DNA of 64,000 nt, from NCBI GenBank assembly GCA_946800325.1, contig OX326957.1:47848307-47912306 (forward strand), written 5' to 3'. Each line of letters begins with the position of its first letter. The first letter of the stretch is position 1. This DNA is from Luzula sylvatica. Its lineage: Eukaryota > Streptophyta > Magnoliopsida > Poales > Juncaceae. This document shows, in pieces, positions 10,936 to 22,327 of this stretch. The position numbers and the translations under genes are program-made. The notes below the pieces were generated by a model, which worked only from the letters and a program-made list of their open reading frames with translations, ran no database searches and was not told where the DNA came from.

Positions 10936-12470
10936 GACGTTCGGGCCTGTTCGGCAAGGGGGTGGAAATGTGGAATAGATAAAAAAATGGAATAGAGAAT
11001 ACAGAGCTATTTCAATTTATTCATATGTTGTTCTTCAAATGCAATGAAATAAATAGTTAGTTTATCTGATTGAAATAATTTGAAAAGACAAAAATATCCT
11101 TATTGTGTTAACATTACTGGAACCCTGTTTTTAATATTAAACATCACTTGTTAATTTGATAATGTTAAATGAAATGTTTAATCAAGACAATCATGTATTT
11201 TAATTTTTAACCAAATTGAAAAGATATATAAAACAAAAGAAAATTGCAATAAAACAAATAAAAAAATAATATTTAAAGATCCACTTGAATAAAATAAAAA
11301 TATACAAATTAAACACAATTTCTCAAATAAAACACATCTTTAAAAACATCACAAAACTATACTTCCAAATAAACAGAACTTTCGAATCAACATGCTAAAT
11401 TGATAATATGTGCCTGTTTGAGCAATTAAGTAATTTTGGAATCAAAATTTTTTTAATTTAGCTTGTACCAGTCTCCAATTTCATGTGTCTTCAGAATTTT
11501 GATGTGCTTGAAATAGTTTTTCGTCTTCTCCTTTCAGAAGCAAAAATCAACATAAATTACCAAAAATGACCCAATTTCAATATACAGAACTTGAAGATGG
11601 AGAGGTGTACCTTTTCATTTCTTTTTAAAAAAACAAAATCACGTAATTTGTATAATATAGTCCCGAGATTTTATTGAAAGCCTCATTTTGTTGAAATATT
11701 AAAAAAAATCTTTAATTCCCAAAAGACCCCTTTGTTATTGGAAATTGCTAGAAAGCCCCTTCATTCATGTACTCATCAAATAACATCATGTTGTCTTCAA
11801 TTTTGAGTGTCAAATTAACTACGACTAAAAACATTGAAAACTAGGCTCTCTAGATTAATAACATTAGGGGCGTGAATCTGGTATCGAAACCCCTATTAAC
11901 ATAACACACAAAGGGGGAGAATGCATATTCCCCGACTAACAACCCCAATTTCAAGCTTCATTAATACTTTGGATTGAATTATAGAGATCACCATTTAGGC
12001 GAAAATCCACCTCCTGCCACCGCAACACATGCCTTGTTACCTCCTGATCACCATTTAGGCGAACTATTTTTATTAATAACTATTTAACATTAAAATTAAA
12101 TATTAGAATAATATTAATTTGTCAAGACATTTCCAAGAATATTTTTTATATCATATTTTTATTTAATTTTAATTTTCTATGATAAAATATATAATAAATA
12201 CAAGATTAAAATTATGTATATGACATATATTTTTTTAAAATTATTATATGTTAAAAAATATTTATAGAGATTTTAAATTAATAAAATAATACAAAAATAT
12301 GTTTATTAAAATTAAAAATGAAAAATAGAGGGGTATTTTAGTCCAAACAAATTGTAATACCATGAAATATCCTTATAGGGGGGTAATTGAAAAGAATACC
12401 TTGTATGTATGGGGTTTTTTGGAGTTTCTCAAAAGTTGGGGTTTTTTGTAAATTTAAGAAAAGTTAGGAG
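10936..12470. other. AT-rich spacer upstream of AQR
   Basis: No ORF or RNA gene is visible. The AQR side begins with a GC-richer run around GGGCCTGTTCGGCAAGGG. That run resembles transposon termini, but I found no matching inverted end. About 12000-12060 contains two copies of GATCACCATTTAGGCGAA. Confidence 0.5.
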
Positions 12471-12796
12471 GGTATTTGTAAATTTCCCTTATTATTTTTA
12501 TATTTGATATTGTATAAAATATTATAAGAACAATGATATAATATTTTATGTTATGTTTTTTTGTAAAATCATTGTACAATGATATTGATATAAGTTATTT
12601 TTTTATTAGGAAAACGAGATTTTTTGTTATCATAATGCAAAATAAATATAAAGCATTTACATATTAATAGACAAATGAGTGTAAATAATTTTATTATGAA
12701 ATGATATTATCAATATTATCATATGAATATGTAATTTGTATTACAACAAAAAAACATAATTAACATGCTCACCGCGTATCGCGAGTATTCTCCTAG
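12471..12796 (+). mobile_element. Helitron 3' end
   Basis: The segment ends with CACCGCGTATCGCGAG, a GC-rich hairpin, then CTAG at 12793-12796 followed by T. This is the Helitron 3' signature. The last ~320 bases resemble 21410-21747, which ends the same way, so the two belong to one family. The 5' end was not found. Confidence 0.6.
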
Positions 12797-13033
12797 TTAT
12801 AATGATTAGAAAATTGTAAATATAAAATCAACTCACAATTATTTATCTAAGCCTTCAATTTTCAACATACTACTAAAAACTGCCACATGTTCTTTTTTTT
12901 AAACGTACTACTAAAAACTGTCACGTTTTTTTTCTGTTTCAACCCACATTATACTCATATATCGAAGGAAAATATACCTGCCCCCCAACTCATCATAATA
13001 TCCTCGATGAGGTGACAAAAGGAATTGATTGAC

Positions 13034-13142
13034 ATTATTAATTGACTCAAATTAATACTAATTGACACGTTTAATTAATACGTCAATAATTTTAATATTA
13101 ATAAATGTTAAGTGACGTGTCAGAATTGAGTCAATTAATAAT
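13034..13142. mobile_element. Short fold-back element
   Basis: The left side ATTATTAATTGACTCAAATT (13034-13053) pairs with AATTGAGTCAATTAATAAT (13124-13142). An inner pair, TTGACACGT and ACGTGTCA, also matches. The whole 109 bases can fold on itself, which suggests a small MITE. No clear target duplication was seen. Confidence 0.5.
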
Positions 13143-13599
13143 ACTAATAAATATACTTAATCCTCTCTTGTCGTCTCAACAAAAATGTTATTTTTGTGTT
13201 TTTGGGACTCCATATATAATCTATGTATGAAAGTATGACTCGATTGTTAATTTTTTATGATATAATTTACAATTGTGTTTTTTTTTTAAAACAAAATGAT
13301 ATTTTTATTGTTAATGGATAACATTTAAAATATATATTTCGATTTTATGTGTATTATTCACGATTTTTTTTTATTTGTTTTGAAATTTTAATTTTGTTTG
13401 GAGTACAACATGTTATTTTTTATGGATTTATAATGATGGACCACCCTAATTAAGTATAATGTATATATCTATGATAGACAAATTTCATGAATCTTTATTA
13501 ATTATAATAATTGATTGATTGACATCAATATATTTGCAAACATATCAGGATTATATTAACTGAGTTTAAAAGCACCCGCGCAAATACTATTTAAACAAA

Positions 13600-13663
13600 T
13601 TATACATAAAACATGTAAAAAAAAAGGTATGAAGTCCCGCTCAATTGCGCGCGGTGTTGCTAG
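13600..13663 (+). mobile_element. Second Helitron-like 3' end
   Basis: A GC-rich imperfect hairpin (CCCGCTCAATTGCGCGCGG) is followed by TGTTG and CTAG at 13660-13663, then T. The CAATTGCGCG core matches the end of the complete Helitron at 41499-44028, so it is probably the same family. The left end is not defined. Confidence 0.5.
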
Positions 13664-13739
13664 TTATACACAATAACTATATATTTTTTTTTCATTCACA
13701 CGTGTTGTATTTTTATACTATTTGTATTGGGTTGATACA

Positions 13740-14100
13740 AATAAACAAAAGAATTTCTTCATGAGAAGAAATATTAATATCCCTAGTTTTCTAAATAACA
13801 CAAAAATACAAAAATGAAAATTAAACAAACTGCACAATGAGATAGTTTCCAAGCTAACAGTTTGATACAAATACATTCTCCACATGTTCCGATCATCGCG
13901 CTACAAGAATCTCTTCACGATCATCGCCAAAATCTCATTGTTTATCCGAGAACTCCATCATACCTATTAAGGCTGTCCATGGTTATTCTACCCGTAATTC
14001 TTTATGCAAATAATTAGGTGATGTCCTCGGATGGCTCATTATCGCGTTGCATGAGATCACCATTATTCAGCCTCCCCTTCGTTCTCATAAAGTTATTATT
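13740..14100 (-). pseudogene. AQR 3' end remnant
   Basis: The sequence matches AQR 3' flank and last exon (about 5100-5400), including the GATGTCCTCGGATGGCTCAT stretch. It then jumps to a piece matching about 6179-6203 (CCTCCCCTTCGTTCT). With the 5' remnant at 16150-17160, this shows a second AQR copy downstream-to-upstream in the same orientation that has lost nearly all of its middle. Confidence 0.8.
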
Positions 14101-14139
14101 CTACCCGTATTTGTAAACGGATACATGAATAAAAAAAAA

Positions 14140-14405
14140 TTCATCATGGTCCAAATTTGTAAATTAATACATGAGTCCGATATTATATTGCAGCGACTTA
14201 AAACAGTTAACAGGGAGTGCTATCGATAATGTTCCAAATTTGTAAATGAATACACGAGTCTGAGTTTACATTGCAGCGACTTAAAACAGTTAACTGGGAG
14301 TGCTCGCAAGAAAAATCGATAATGGTCCAAATTTGTAAATGAATACATGAGTCTGATTTTATATTGCAGCGACTTGAACAATTAATTGAGAGTGCTATCA
14401 AGAAA
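14140..14405. repeat. Three tandem ~90-bp repeats
   Basis: Three successive units contain GTCCAAATTTGTAAAT, ATACATGAGTC and ATTGCAGCGACTTAAAACA with small differences. They lie between the AQR 3' remnant and the proline-rich gene. The ORFs here (14047-14229, 14207-14425) only read the repeats. Confidence 0.75.
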
Positions 14406-14837
14406 AATCGATTTTTTTTAACCATTTTAGATTTGAATAATTATTACATATTTCTTATGAGAAGAGTTCATGCTAAATTGCTAATTGAAGTTTGAAACAT
14501 TGACTTTTTCCTAGGTCCATATGCGAAAGAAATACTTGTGTGTTTCTTCTGATTAAACTTACTTTGCAAACTCTATCTTGATTTGTAAAGATTTTATCTC
14601 CATCATATCCATCATAAGATGCTAAATTATAAAAACATGTCACATTTCAGTTTATTCAACTGAGTTACTAATTTTGGAATGGAAGTTTTTATTCTATTGT
14701 CATTTACACCTTTTTTCGTTAATTAAATTCTCTATTCTTAGATGGAAATCATTCAATATCACATTGTCCAGCTATTATTTACTATTTTGCTGCAAAATGG
14801 GAATAACTAATTAACTGGAAAGTGGAAACGTCTCTCC

Positions 14838-14844
14838 TATAAAA
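14838..14844 (+). promoter_or_regulatory. TATA box of proline-rich protein gene at 14901
   Basis: TATAAAA is set in the same CTCTCCTATAAAAT context and followed by the CTGAAATTGCA leader seen before the other three paralogues. It lies 57 bases before the ATG. Confidence 0.7.
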
Positions 14845-14900
14845 TTCCTCCTCTAATATTCATCTGAAATTGCACCTTTCTCTTCTTCCATTCTCCTGCT

Positions 14901-15995
14901 ATGACGAATTTTTCTTCTCTAAATGTCCTTACTGTTTTTGCATTTTTGATCATTATGGATTTTGTCGACGTAATTTCCACCTTGGTCCTCATTCTCACCC
15001 CTCAGACATCAAAGAATCAGCCCTCTTCACCACCACCACCACCACCACCACCTCCTCCTCCTCCTAGAGGACTGAGGACCGCCGCCCCTCGACCACCACC
15101 ACCACCACCTCCTCCTCTTCCTCCCCCTCCTACAGGACTGAGGACCGCCGCCCCACGACCACCACCACCACCTCCTCCTCTTCCTCCCCCTCCTAGAGGA
15201 CTGAGGACCGCCGCCCCACGACCACCACCACCTCCTCCTCTTCCTCCCCCTCCTAGAGGACTGAGGACCGCCGCCCCTCGACCACCGCCACCACCACCTC
15301 CTCCTCCTCCTCCCCCTCCTAGAGGGCTCAGGACCACCGCCTCTCGACAACCACCACCACCTCCTCCTCCTCCTCCCCCTCCTAGAGGACTGAGGACCGC
15401 CGCCTCTCGACAACCACCACCACCTCCTCCTCCTCCTCCCCCTCCTAGAGGGCTCAGGACTGCCGCCTCTCGACCACCACCACCACCTCCTCCTCCTCCT
15501 CCCCCTCCTAGAGGGCTCAGGACTGCCGCCTCTCGACCACCACCACCACCTCCTCCTCCTCCTCCCCCTCCTAGAGGACTGAGGACCGCCGCCCCTCGAC
15601 CACCACTACCACCACCACCTCCTCCTCCTCCCCCTCCCCCTCCCCCTCCATCCGAACCTCCGGTACAACCGACGCATGGAGGACACATCGCAGAGATAGA
15701 TGGCCGACGAGTTGTTCTCGTGCCACCATCCCCCCCACCGCCTCGAAGATGGCCTCTACCACCTCCCCCTCCACAAACACCAGGGCCAAGGAACTATTTG
15801 TCCCCAGAAGTACCTCTTGCGCCGAAACGTATTCGTGATAAGAAGCGTTACAGGCCGCGTCTGCAAACCGTACCGGAGGAATTTCAGCTTGTCACGAGAC
15901 GAAGAAGCACAATAGGACAAAAAATGTTCAGGGCTCTTAAAAAATTCGTGACCTGCCAATGTTTTCCTTCGAACGAAACAATGGTCCTCGATTAA
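14901..15995 (+). CDS. Proline-rich protein with Pro-run/GLRTAA core (paralogue D)
   Basis: This is a single-exon ORF of 364 residues. The N-terminal ~35 residues are hydrophobic with VDVISTLVLILTP, aligning with DTVISTLVTIFTP of the copy-C paralogue. The core holds nine units of 8-14 prolines followed by RGLRTAAPRP or RGLRTAASRQ. The tail keeps DGRR, GPRNYLSPEVP and a basic segment ending ALKKFVTCQCFP, with an extra SNETMVLD. Contiguous prolines resemble extensin or FH1-type tracts, so a wall or membrane-surface role is possible but unproven. The gene lies between the two ends of a collapsed AQR copy, in antisense to it. It is the most diverged member of the four. Confidence 0.65.
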   Translation: MTNFSSLNVLTVFAFLIIMDFVDVISTLVLILTPQTSKNQPSSPPPPPPPPPPPPRGLRTAAPRPPPPPPPPLPPPPTGLRTAAPRPPPPPPPLPPPPRGLRTAAPRPPPPPPLPPPPRGLRTAAPRPPPPPPPPPPPPPRGLRTTASRQPPPPPPPPPPPRGLRTAASRQPPPPPPPPPPPRGLRTAASRPPPPPPPPPPPPRGLRTAASRPPPPPPPPPPPPRGLRTAAPRPPLPPPPPPPPPPPPPPSEPPVQPTHGGHIAEIDGRRVVLVPPSPPPPRRWPLPPPPPQTPGPRNYLSPEVPLAPKRIRDKKRYRPRLQTVPEEFQLVTRRRSTIGQKMFRALKKFVTCQCFPSNETMVLD

Positions 15996-16149
15996 CTAGA
16001 TATCGTTTAATTATTAATAGTCCAATAAAAAAAATTGAAATTTTGTAAATACTTGTGGTGATTAGTTTGTGAATATTTATTTGTAAATATTTGGTATAAT
16101 TTATTTGAATGAAAAATTGAAAAAAGCTATTTCTTTTTGTCTACTAATT

Positions 16150-16492
16150 GTGAATGGGAAGAATCACTTAAAAGTTACAACACAGAATGTGATAAAATCA
16201 TCTTAATGAATACCTGCAAACGACCGAAAGAAAGAGAGTACCAGTTAAGGTCTACTAATTGCAATATGGTTTCACTGATAATTTCATTTTCTAAACTCTG
16301 TAAAGAAAAAATACAAGGACAAAATTTAATTCAAATTTTCTTGTTTTATTTATGAAAGGAAATATTTCATTTATAAAATGCAAAACCTCAAAATATAACA
16401 TTGTTTTGCATACCTGAAATGAATTTATCAACGAATTTATCAAGAACAATAGGTACTTTGTCTTCTCTGCCAAGCTAAGTGCCTTTTGCTAT

Positions 16493-16557
<65 letters not shown>

Positions 16558-17160
16558 CAAAATTAAGGCATACACACTCACACAAAACAAAGTATAAAAT
16601 AAACAAAACGCATACCTCCTCTCTGAGCCGAAGCACCCTCCACAGAAACCCCTTAAAATCCTCCTTTTTGTCATGAAAACAAGTCCAAGCTGCAACATAC
16701 TCTCTAAATTGAAATTAAAAAAAAAAATGAAAAAGGGATGGATTTAAATGTTGCTTCATAAAAGAGCGAAGGAACAATATACTATTTAAATACAATAAGA
16801 AAAGCAAACCTTCTCAATAACCATGAGGATCATGGACATGACATGCTCGAATGTAGCAGAAACAGGATCGAAATTAGGCCAGAGATAATTCCTTTGCACG
16901 CACTTTCGGGAGCTGATTTGCCCCCAATTTTTTAAGGCAATGCGGGTTAGCTCATCGCGCTTGATTTCCGACAGAGTAATGGATCCAGCTAAGGATTCGA
17001 TAGGCGGTGGTTTCTCTGACTGAAGAGCAGGCGAAGGCTGTGCTCCCGCGGGCTGTTCAAGGGAGTATTCGGCAACGCCGTAACGGCGGAAGTCGAACAC
17101 GCCCGTACAACTTCGGTATGGCCGGAGTGAGTGCAGAGGAACGGAGATTATGTTTAGGGT
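16150..17160 (-). pseudogene. AQR 5' half remnant (exons 1-4)
   Basis: Exon 1 to exon 4 homology is clear: [56 protein letters not shown], then exon 2, 3 and 4 pieces down to the CGTTTGCAG donor. The start codon is ATA instead of ATG, about 5 bases are missing near codon 7, and about 100 bases of exon 1 are deleted. The sequence leaves AQR at intron 4. At exon 2 the donor is GT, whereas the functional gene has GC. Confidence 0.88.
16496..16553. repeat. (AT)n microsatellite
   Basis: About 28 AT units lie inside intron 2 of the AQR remnant. The equivalent place in the functional gene (near 10170) has only an A-rich run. Confidence 0.95.
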
Positions 17161-17289
17161 TTTCGGGGGTTTGAGACGAAATGTTTAGGTGAGCGAGACT
17201 TGCCGGGCGACTCTGATCTAGTTTCTTTTCTCTCAATTTTTTTAGTGCAAAAACTATTGATAAAAAAAGGGATTTACACTTTAATTTAC

Positions 17290-17462
17290 GAGTAGTGATA
17301 GGGCCACAAATACCAACCACAAATGTGTCACAAATAACTAAGTTCATAATATTAATTATGCATATAAGAATCATAAATCAAACACAAACTTAGATATTTG
17401 TGTCATATTTGTGGTTGGTATTTGTGGCCCTGTGATTGGTATTTGTGGCCCTATCATTACTC
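17290..17462. mobile_element. Mutator-like MITE with 9-bp target duplication
   Basis: The element starts GAGTAGTGATAGGGCCACAA and ends with its near inverse, TTGTGGCCCTATCATTACTC. It is flanked on both sides by TTAATTTAC (17281-17289 and 17463-17471). The right arm carries an extra internal copy of the TTGGTATTTGTGGCCCT segment. Long terminal inverted repeats with a 9-bp duplication point to the Mutator superfamily. No transposase is present. Confidence 0.85.
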
Positions 17463-17471
17463 TTAATTTAC

Positions 17472-18937
17472 ATACATATCTACCTTTTTTTTAAACTTAA
17501 AATAATACATTTATCTTTTTAAAATTAAAATACCATATTTACTATTTCATAAATCTAAAATATCATATTTACTCAAAAATTAAAAATCATCAAATTTCTT
17601 CATTAAAATTAACATAAAATATAACAATATAATCTTATTGATAATAATATAAACACAAAAATACATCAATACAATTTTAAAAAATAATTATTCTACCAAT
17701 CTCAAATGATAAAAACAAAAATGTAAAAAATATAATTTCATTGCAAAAATACGACCATAATAACAAATATTATTAAATTGTAGGGTGTAATTTTTTCTTG
17801 TCGAGTGAGTAAGAATACGTATGTTATTTTTATTATTGAGATGGTAAATATGATATTTTTATTTTTAAAGAGATAAATACGATATTTTGGATTTTTAGAA
17901 GAAAAAGGTAAAATAGTATTTTTAAAGTTTGATCGTTAAATTTAGCGGAGAAATTGGATAGTTTTTAATATCCGGACAAATATGATATTTTAGATGTATA
18001 AAAAAATAAATATGGTATTTTATTTTATGAAGGATAAATATGTAATTTTAAGTTTAATAAATGGTAAATTATATGTAAATCCCTCTAGAATATATTTACT
18101 CATATTTATTTGTTGTGGATTGATATTGGTTTGGGATACTTGACTAAATAAAATTTAAGATATTGACATTTTTTAATTATTATATTTATTTTGAAATTTA
18201 TTTTGTATGATTATAATAAAAAATTGTATACGTCATTAAATGTAGGTGTCTGGACTCTGAATACAAATATAATAATTAGAAAATGTACGTGTGTCCCGAT
18301 TGCATGTGTTCCTTTTTTCTCTTACTTGCAATTTCATAACTAATTTTCCGTGTTTTTTTGCTTCATTGTTTTTTTCTTTCTCAGCGTTTTCTTTTGGAAG
18401 CTTTGATTTTTTATGAGGTTTTTTCGTAATTTATTTCCAATAAGTACGTGTTCTTGAATCTTTTTGTGTTTTGGGTGTTCCTAAAACTCTTAATTCCTTT
18501 ATACCAGATACTTATTTTATATTATACTAAATTGGATAATTCTTTGAAATATTTAGTTTTCTTGATAAATAATTTTTTTTATGATCATTTTATTCATGTG
18601 TATTCATTTAACACACGTTAAACAATACATTAATTCAGTCCAATAACTTAATTTTTTTAATTTTATAAATTTATTTTGGACATGCGAAACAAATTTAAAT
18701 TTGTTAAAAATATTAAATACATTAATTATATATGTAAACATTGAATTTTTTTTCTTATCCAATATAGAATGATAAAAAATAAAATTATCATAATTATCAC
18801 TAATATTTAATTCGAATGTTAAGAGATCAATGATATTAGTAAATTTAAGATGATATAGATCATTATTTTTATTATTTTTATTGATATAGCTTATGAGAAG
18901 GGTTCGTGCTAGTTGAAGTTTGACATATTTTTTTATC
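17472..18937. other. AT-rich spacer
   Basis: I see no gene, RNA or defined element. The sequence is AT-rich with repeated ATATGATATTTT-like words, probably old transposon sequence. Confidence 0.5.
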
Positions 18938-18945
18938 CTGGTCCA

Positions 18946-19433
18946 TAGGGGTGGGCAAATGGTTTGGTTTATTTGGGAACCGAACCGAACCGATCGAATT
19001 CGGTTTATTCGGTTCGGTTTTTCGGTTTATTTGGTTCGGTTCGGTTCAAAAATTGATATCGTTCGGTTTATTCGGTTCGGTTCGGTTTTGGTATTTCCAG
19101 AACCGATTAAACCGAACCGACCGATTAACACTATTTTTTACTTTTTTATTATGTTCATTTAAAAAAAATTAAAATTTCATACTGTAAAATTAAAAATAAC
19201 GATAAATATATTTTATGTGATCTGTTTTTATATATTTTTACTAAATACCATTTGAATTTTAACATTATAAAATTTCTAATTCGGTTCAACTGAATAAACC
19301 GAATAAGAAATTCGGTTTATTCGGTTCGGTTTTAAATCGGTTCGGTTCGGTTTGAATTTAGTCCGGTTCGGTTTAATTCGGTTTGCTCTTATTCGGTTCG
19401 GTTCGGTTCGGTTCAACCGAATGTCCACCCCTA
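18946..19433. mobile_element. hAT-type non-autonomous element rich in GGTTCG/CGAACC
   Basis: The element runs from TAGGGGTGGGCAAA to TGTCCACCCCTA, a near-perfect inverted pair. It is flanked by 8-bp duplications CTGGTCCA (18938-18945, 19434-19441). Its interior near both ends is dominated by TTCGGTT repeats that can pair with each other. A related flank without the element is seen at about 14460-14530. Eight-bp duplications and TAGGG ends fit the hAT superfamily. Confidence 0.88.
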
Positions 19434-19441
19434 CTGGTCCA

Positions 19442-20399
19442 TATACAAAAGAGTTATAAACTGCTTTTCTTAAGACAATGATTTTTTACAATATATTTTT
19501 TTAAGTTTTGAGTTTATAGAACGAAAGTAATAATTTCTTATATACGTAATATATATATATTTTTTTATATAAAACACATATGTTCTAGTACAATACATAT
19601 TTATAAAGACAAAAAAAAAAAATTTAAGAATAAAATTTGTGAAATATTGCAATTTAATAGAGACCATGAAGGAGAGTAATGTTATGGCCACGCAGTTCCA
19701 CCGTAATACGAATATCCTAATAAACAACATTAATGAATCAAGTAAGAGAAATCATGGTTTCATTGATAAAATTATGTTTTTTTTTGTCAAATTTGTATAG
19801 AAATGATATCGTTCTTCCAGAGTTTAAAAAAATATATTCCTCAATTTTTTTCACTAATATCAGAAATGTACTAGTTGCAAGAAACCAATATATCAATATC
19901 AGGAAGCTATGATAGCAGGAATATACAAAACCTACGAGTTTAGGATGTTTAAAAGGTGTTCGATGAAAATCGTAGGATTAGATGTGGAAATGAATAAAAT
20001 ATTCTGGTTTGGATCGAATCTTTACTAGGTAACTTTTCAACAAATTGTACAAACACAAATAATTTTTTTTTTTCGATTCATAGCATTTTTTTACACTTTG
20101 AGGAGTTCAAATAACGTGTTTTTAAATCATTTGTATCGTATTTTTTACTACATAATTTTTCACCAAATTCTACAAACACTAAGAAAGTTTGTTTTTCGAT
20201 TCATAACAATCTTTCAACGATATGAGGAGCCCAAATAATGTGTCTTTGATTAAAAAATATTATTTTTGTAATACATCTAATTTTTAGATAATATTATTTT
20301 TTAATGCCATTAACTTTTTTATTGAGCAAAAATTAAACATAAATTAAAGCATACAATCTTTTCTATCATAATGTTGCATTGTTAATTATCATAAATAAC
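19442..20399. other. AT-rich spacer
   Basis: No gene is seen. ORFs here are short, with composition like the surrounding spacer. Confidence 0.5.
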
Positions 20400-20760
20400 C
20401 CAATTAAAAGAATGCCCAATTTTACCCACCCTTATTTTGGACCCAACTTTATGCAATTTGCTTGTACCACATCACCACTCTTTTTTTAACCATGAAATTA
20501 TGATATATGACAAAATTTAATTCATTGATTAATCATTGATTTTGTATGATAATTAACAAGGCGATTTGAGTGTCCCTTATTTAAAGCCATTTGAGTGTCC
20601 TTTATTTAAAGTCATTTGAGCGTCCCTTATTTTATAATATGTTTTAAGGATTTTTAAAAAACCAAATCATCATATATTAATGATGTGGACTATTATTATT
20701 GGTTAGGTTCATGTTATACTAAGTTTATTCAATTATTTATCATTTTACATAAAATTACAT
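20400..20760 (-). repeat. Dispersed non-coding repeat, copy 3 of 3
   Basis: Read on the minus strand this resembles 1-360 and 47470-47790, with AACATGAACCTAA and a diverged TGATGTGG region. A sub-segment around TTTGAGTGTCCCTTATTTAAAG is repeated three times, unlike the other copies. Confidence 0.45.
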
Positions 20761-21399
20761 GATCAAATGTTAATCCAATGGAAGATGAAAAGATTATATA
20801 TGAAATATTAATAACTTATTATGTAATATTATAAACATACAACATATAGTAGTATTATTTTCAGAGTTTTAATTTTAAAAGTTCATCAAATATATCCGTT
20901 TTATTTTTCTCTTTATTTTGACATCCATATTAGTATAGTTCATACCTACTATTTTTCATAATTTGAATTTGTAAAATATTATGTAAAAAATACAACGCAA
21001 AAAGTGTATTTTTACAAAATAAAATTTTAATTACTTTATTTACACAATAGAATTTTCAATATTAATATTTATTTTTAAAAATCATAACTATACTAATAGT
21101 ATACCATATAATACTAAGTTTATTATATTTGTGTTTCAAATAAAAGAAAATCATGTTGTTTTTTGAAAAATAATAGAAATAAAAAATATTTATCCATCGA
21201 AATAATTTATTAAATTTATAAACACTTATCAATTAATAATAATTGTATTTTTAGAAATATAAACTAAAAAAAAACATATGATATAAAATAATTTATGTTT
21301 ATGTTTATGCTAAATATTTTTTTTATATTATTTGTTAAATTAGTTTCACGATTAAGTTTGATATTACTTATAATTCATTGCATTATGTAATTAATGATA

Positions 21400-21747
21400 T
21401 GTTACTACACATGTTGTATTATTCGTTATTTGTATATTTGATATTGTATGAAATATCGTGAATAACAATGATATAATATTTGTTATGTTTTTTGTAAAAT
21501 CATGTTATACCTCTTATATTATTATTACACAATATCATTAATATAGTTATTTTTAAATTAAAAAATATATAATTTATTGTCATCATAATGTAAAATAATT
21601 GTAAAACATATATATAATCATAAACAAATTAGTTCAAATAATTATTTTATGAAATGAATTGATCAATATATCATATTTATATGCATTTTGTATTACAATG
21701 AAAAATATAATTAACATTCTCGCCGCGTAGCGCGAGTATGCTCCTAG
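21400..21747 (+). mobile_element. Helitron 3' end, same family as 12471-12796
   Basis: The segment ends with CGCCGCGTAGCGCGAG, a spacer and CTAG (21744-21747) followed by T. The upstream ~300 bases are similar to those before 12796. The 5' end is not defined. Confidence 0.6.
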
Positions 21748-21989
21748 TTATCCTAATTACTCGGTTACTTATAAACGCCATAAAATCATGTTATTAATTG
21801 TTAAATAAATACTAGTCTTTGTTGTTGATTACCCTAATACTAGATGTCGTTTCTTCTATTATTGTCATAAAAGAGTGCCCAAATTACTATCTATTAGTAA
21901 TAAGTCGAGAATTGTCAAATTTATCTCAATTAAAATAAGGAGCCAATTAATAAGTGGTGATTTTGGACAATCACTAAAATCAAACGTGT

Positions 21990-21990
21990 T

Positions 21991-22041
<51 letters not shown>
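21990..22041. repeat. (GT)n-(GA)n compound microsatellite
   Basis: GT repeats (21990-22010) pass directly into GA repeats (22011-22041). Confidence 0.95.
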
Positions 22042-22045
<4 letters not shown>

Positions 22046-22327
22046 GTTCGGAACAATAAAAGCTAACAAGAATTATAGAGAAGTTATAATCAACTTAGCA
22101 ACTGTTAAGTACCTACCAAACAAATTAAGCAACAACTAAGAAAGAACCAATTCGCAAAATTAAACATCTATTTACACAAATTTCCCACATCGGCACCAAT
22201 CAAGCAATACACAGCTTGAATTTCCAATGATAATCACGCCATTCATGATTCATCCACTTTCATCCTAAGCGAAACACTCATTTACGATAATTGAAAGAAA
22301 GTAACTTCTGAGAAATCTTAAGTGCTT

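Noticed and set aside
10936..10990. GGGCCTGTTCGGC run as a transposon terminus
   Set aside because: No inverted partner or target duplication could be found nearby.
15017..15688. Gly-rich ORF opposite the proline-rich gene at 14901
   Set aside because: Complement of Pro codons. No conserved ends in that frame.
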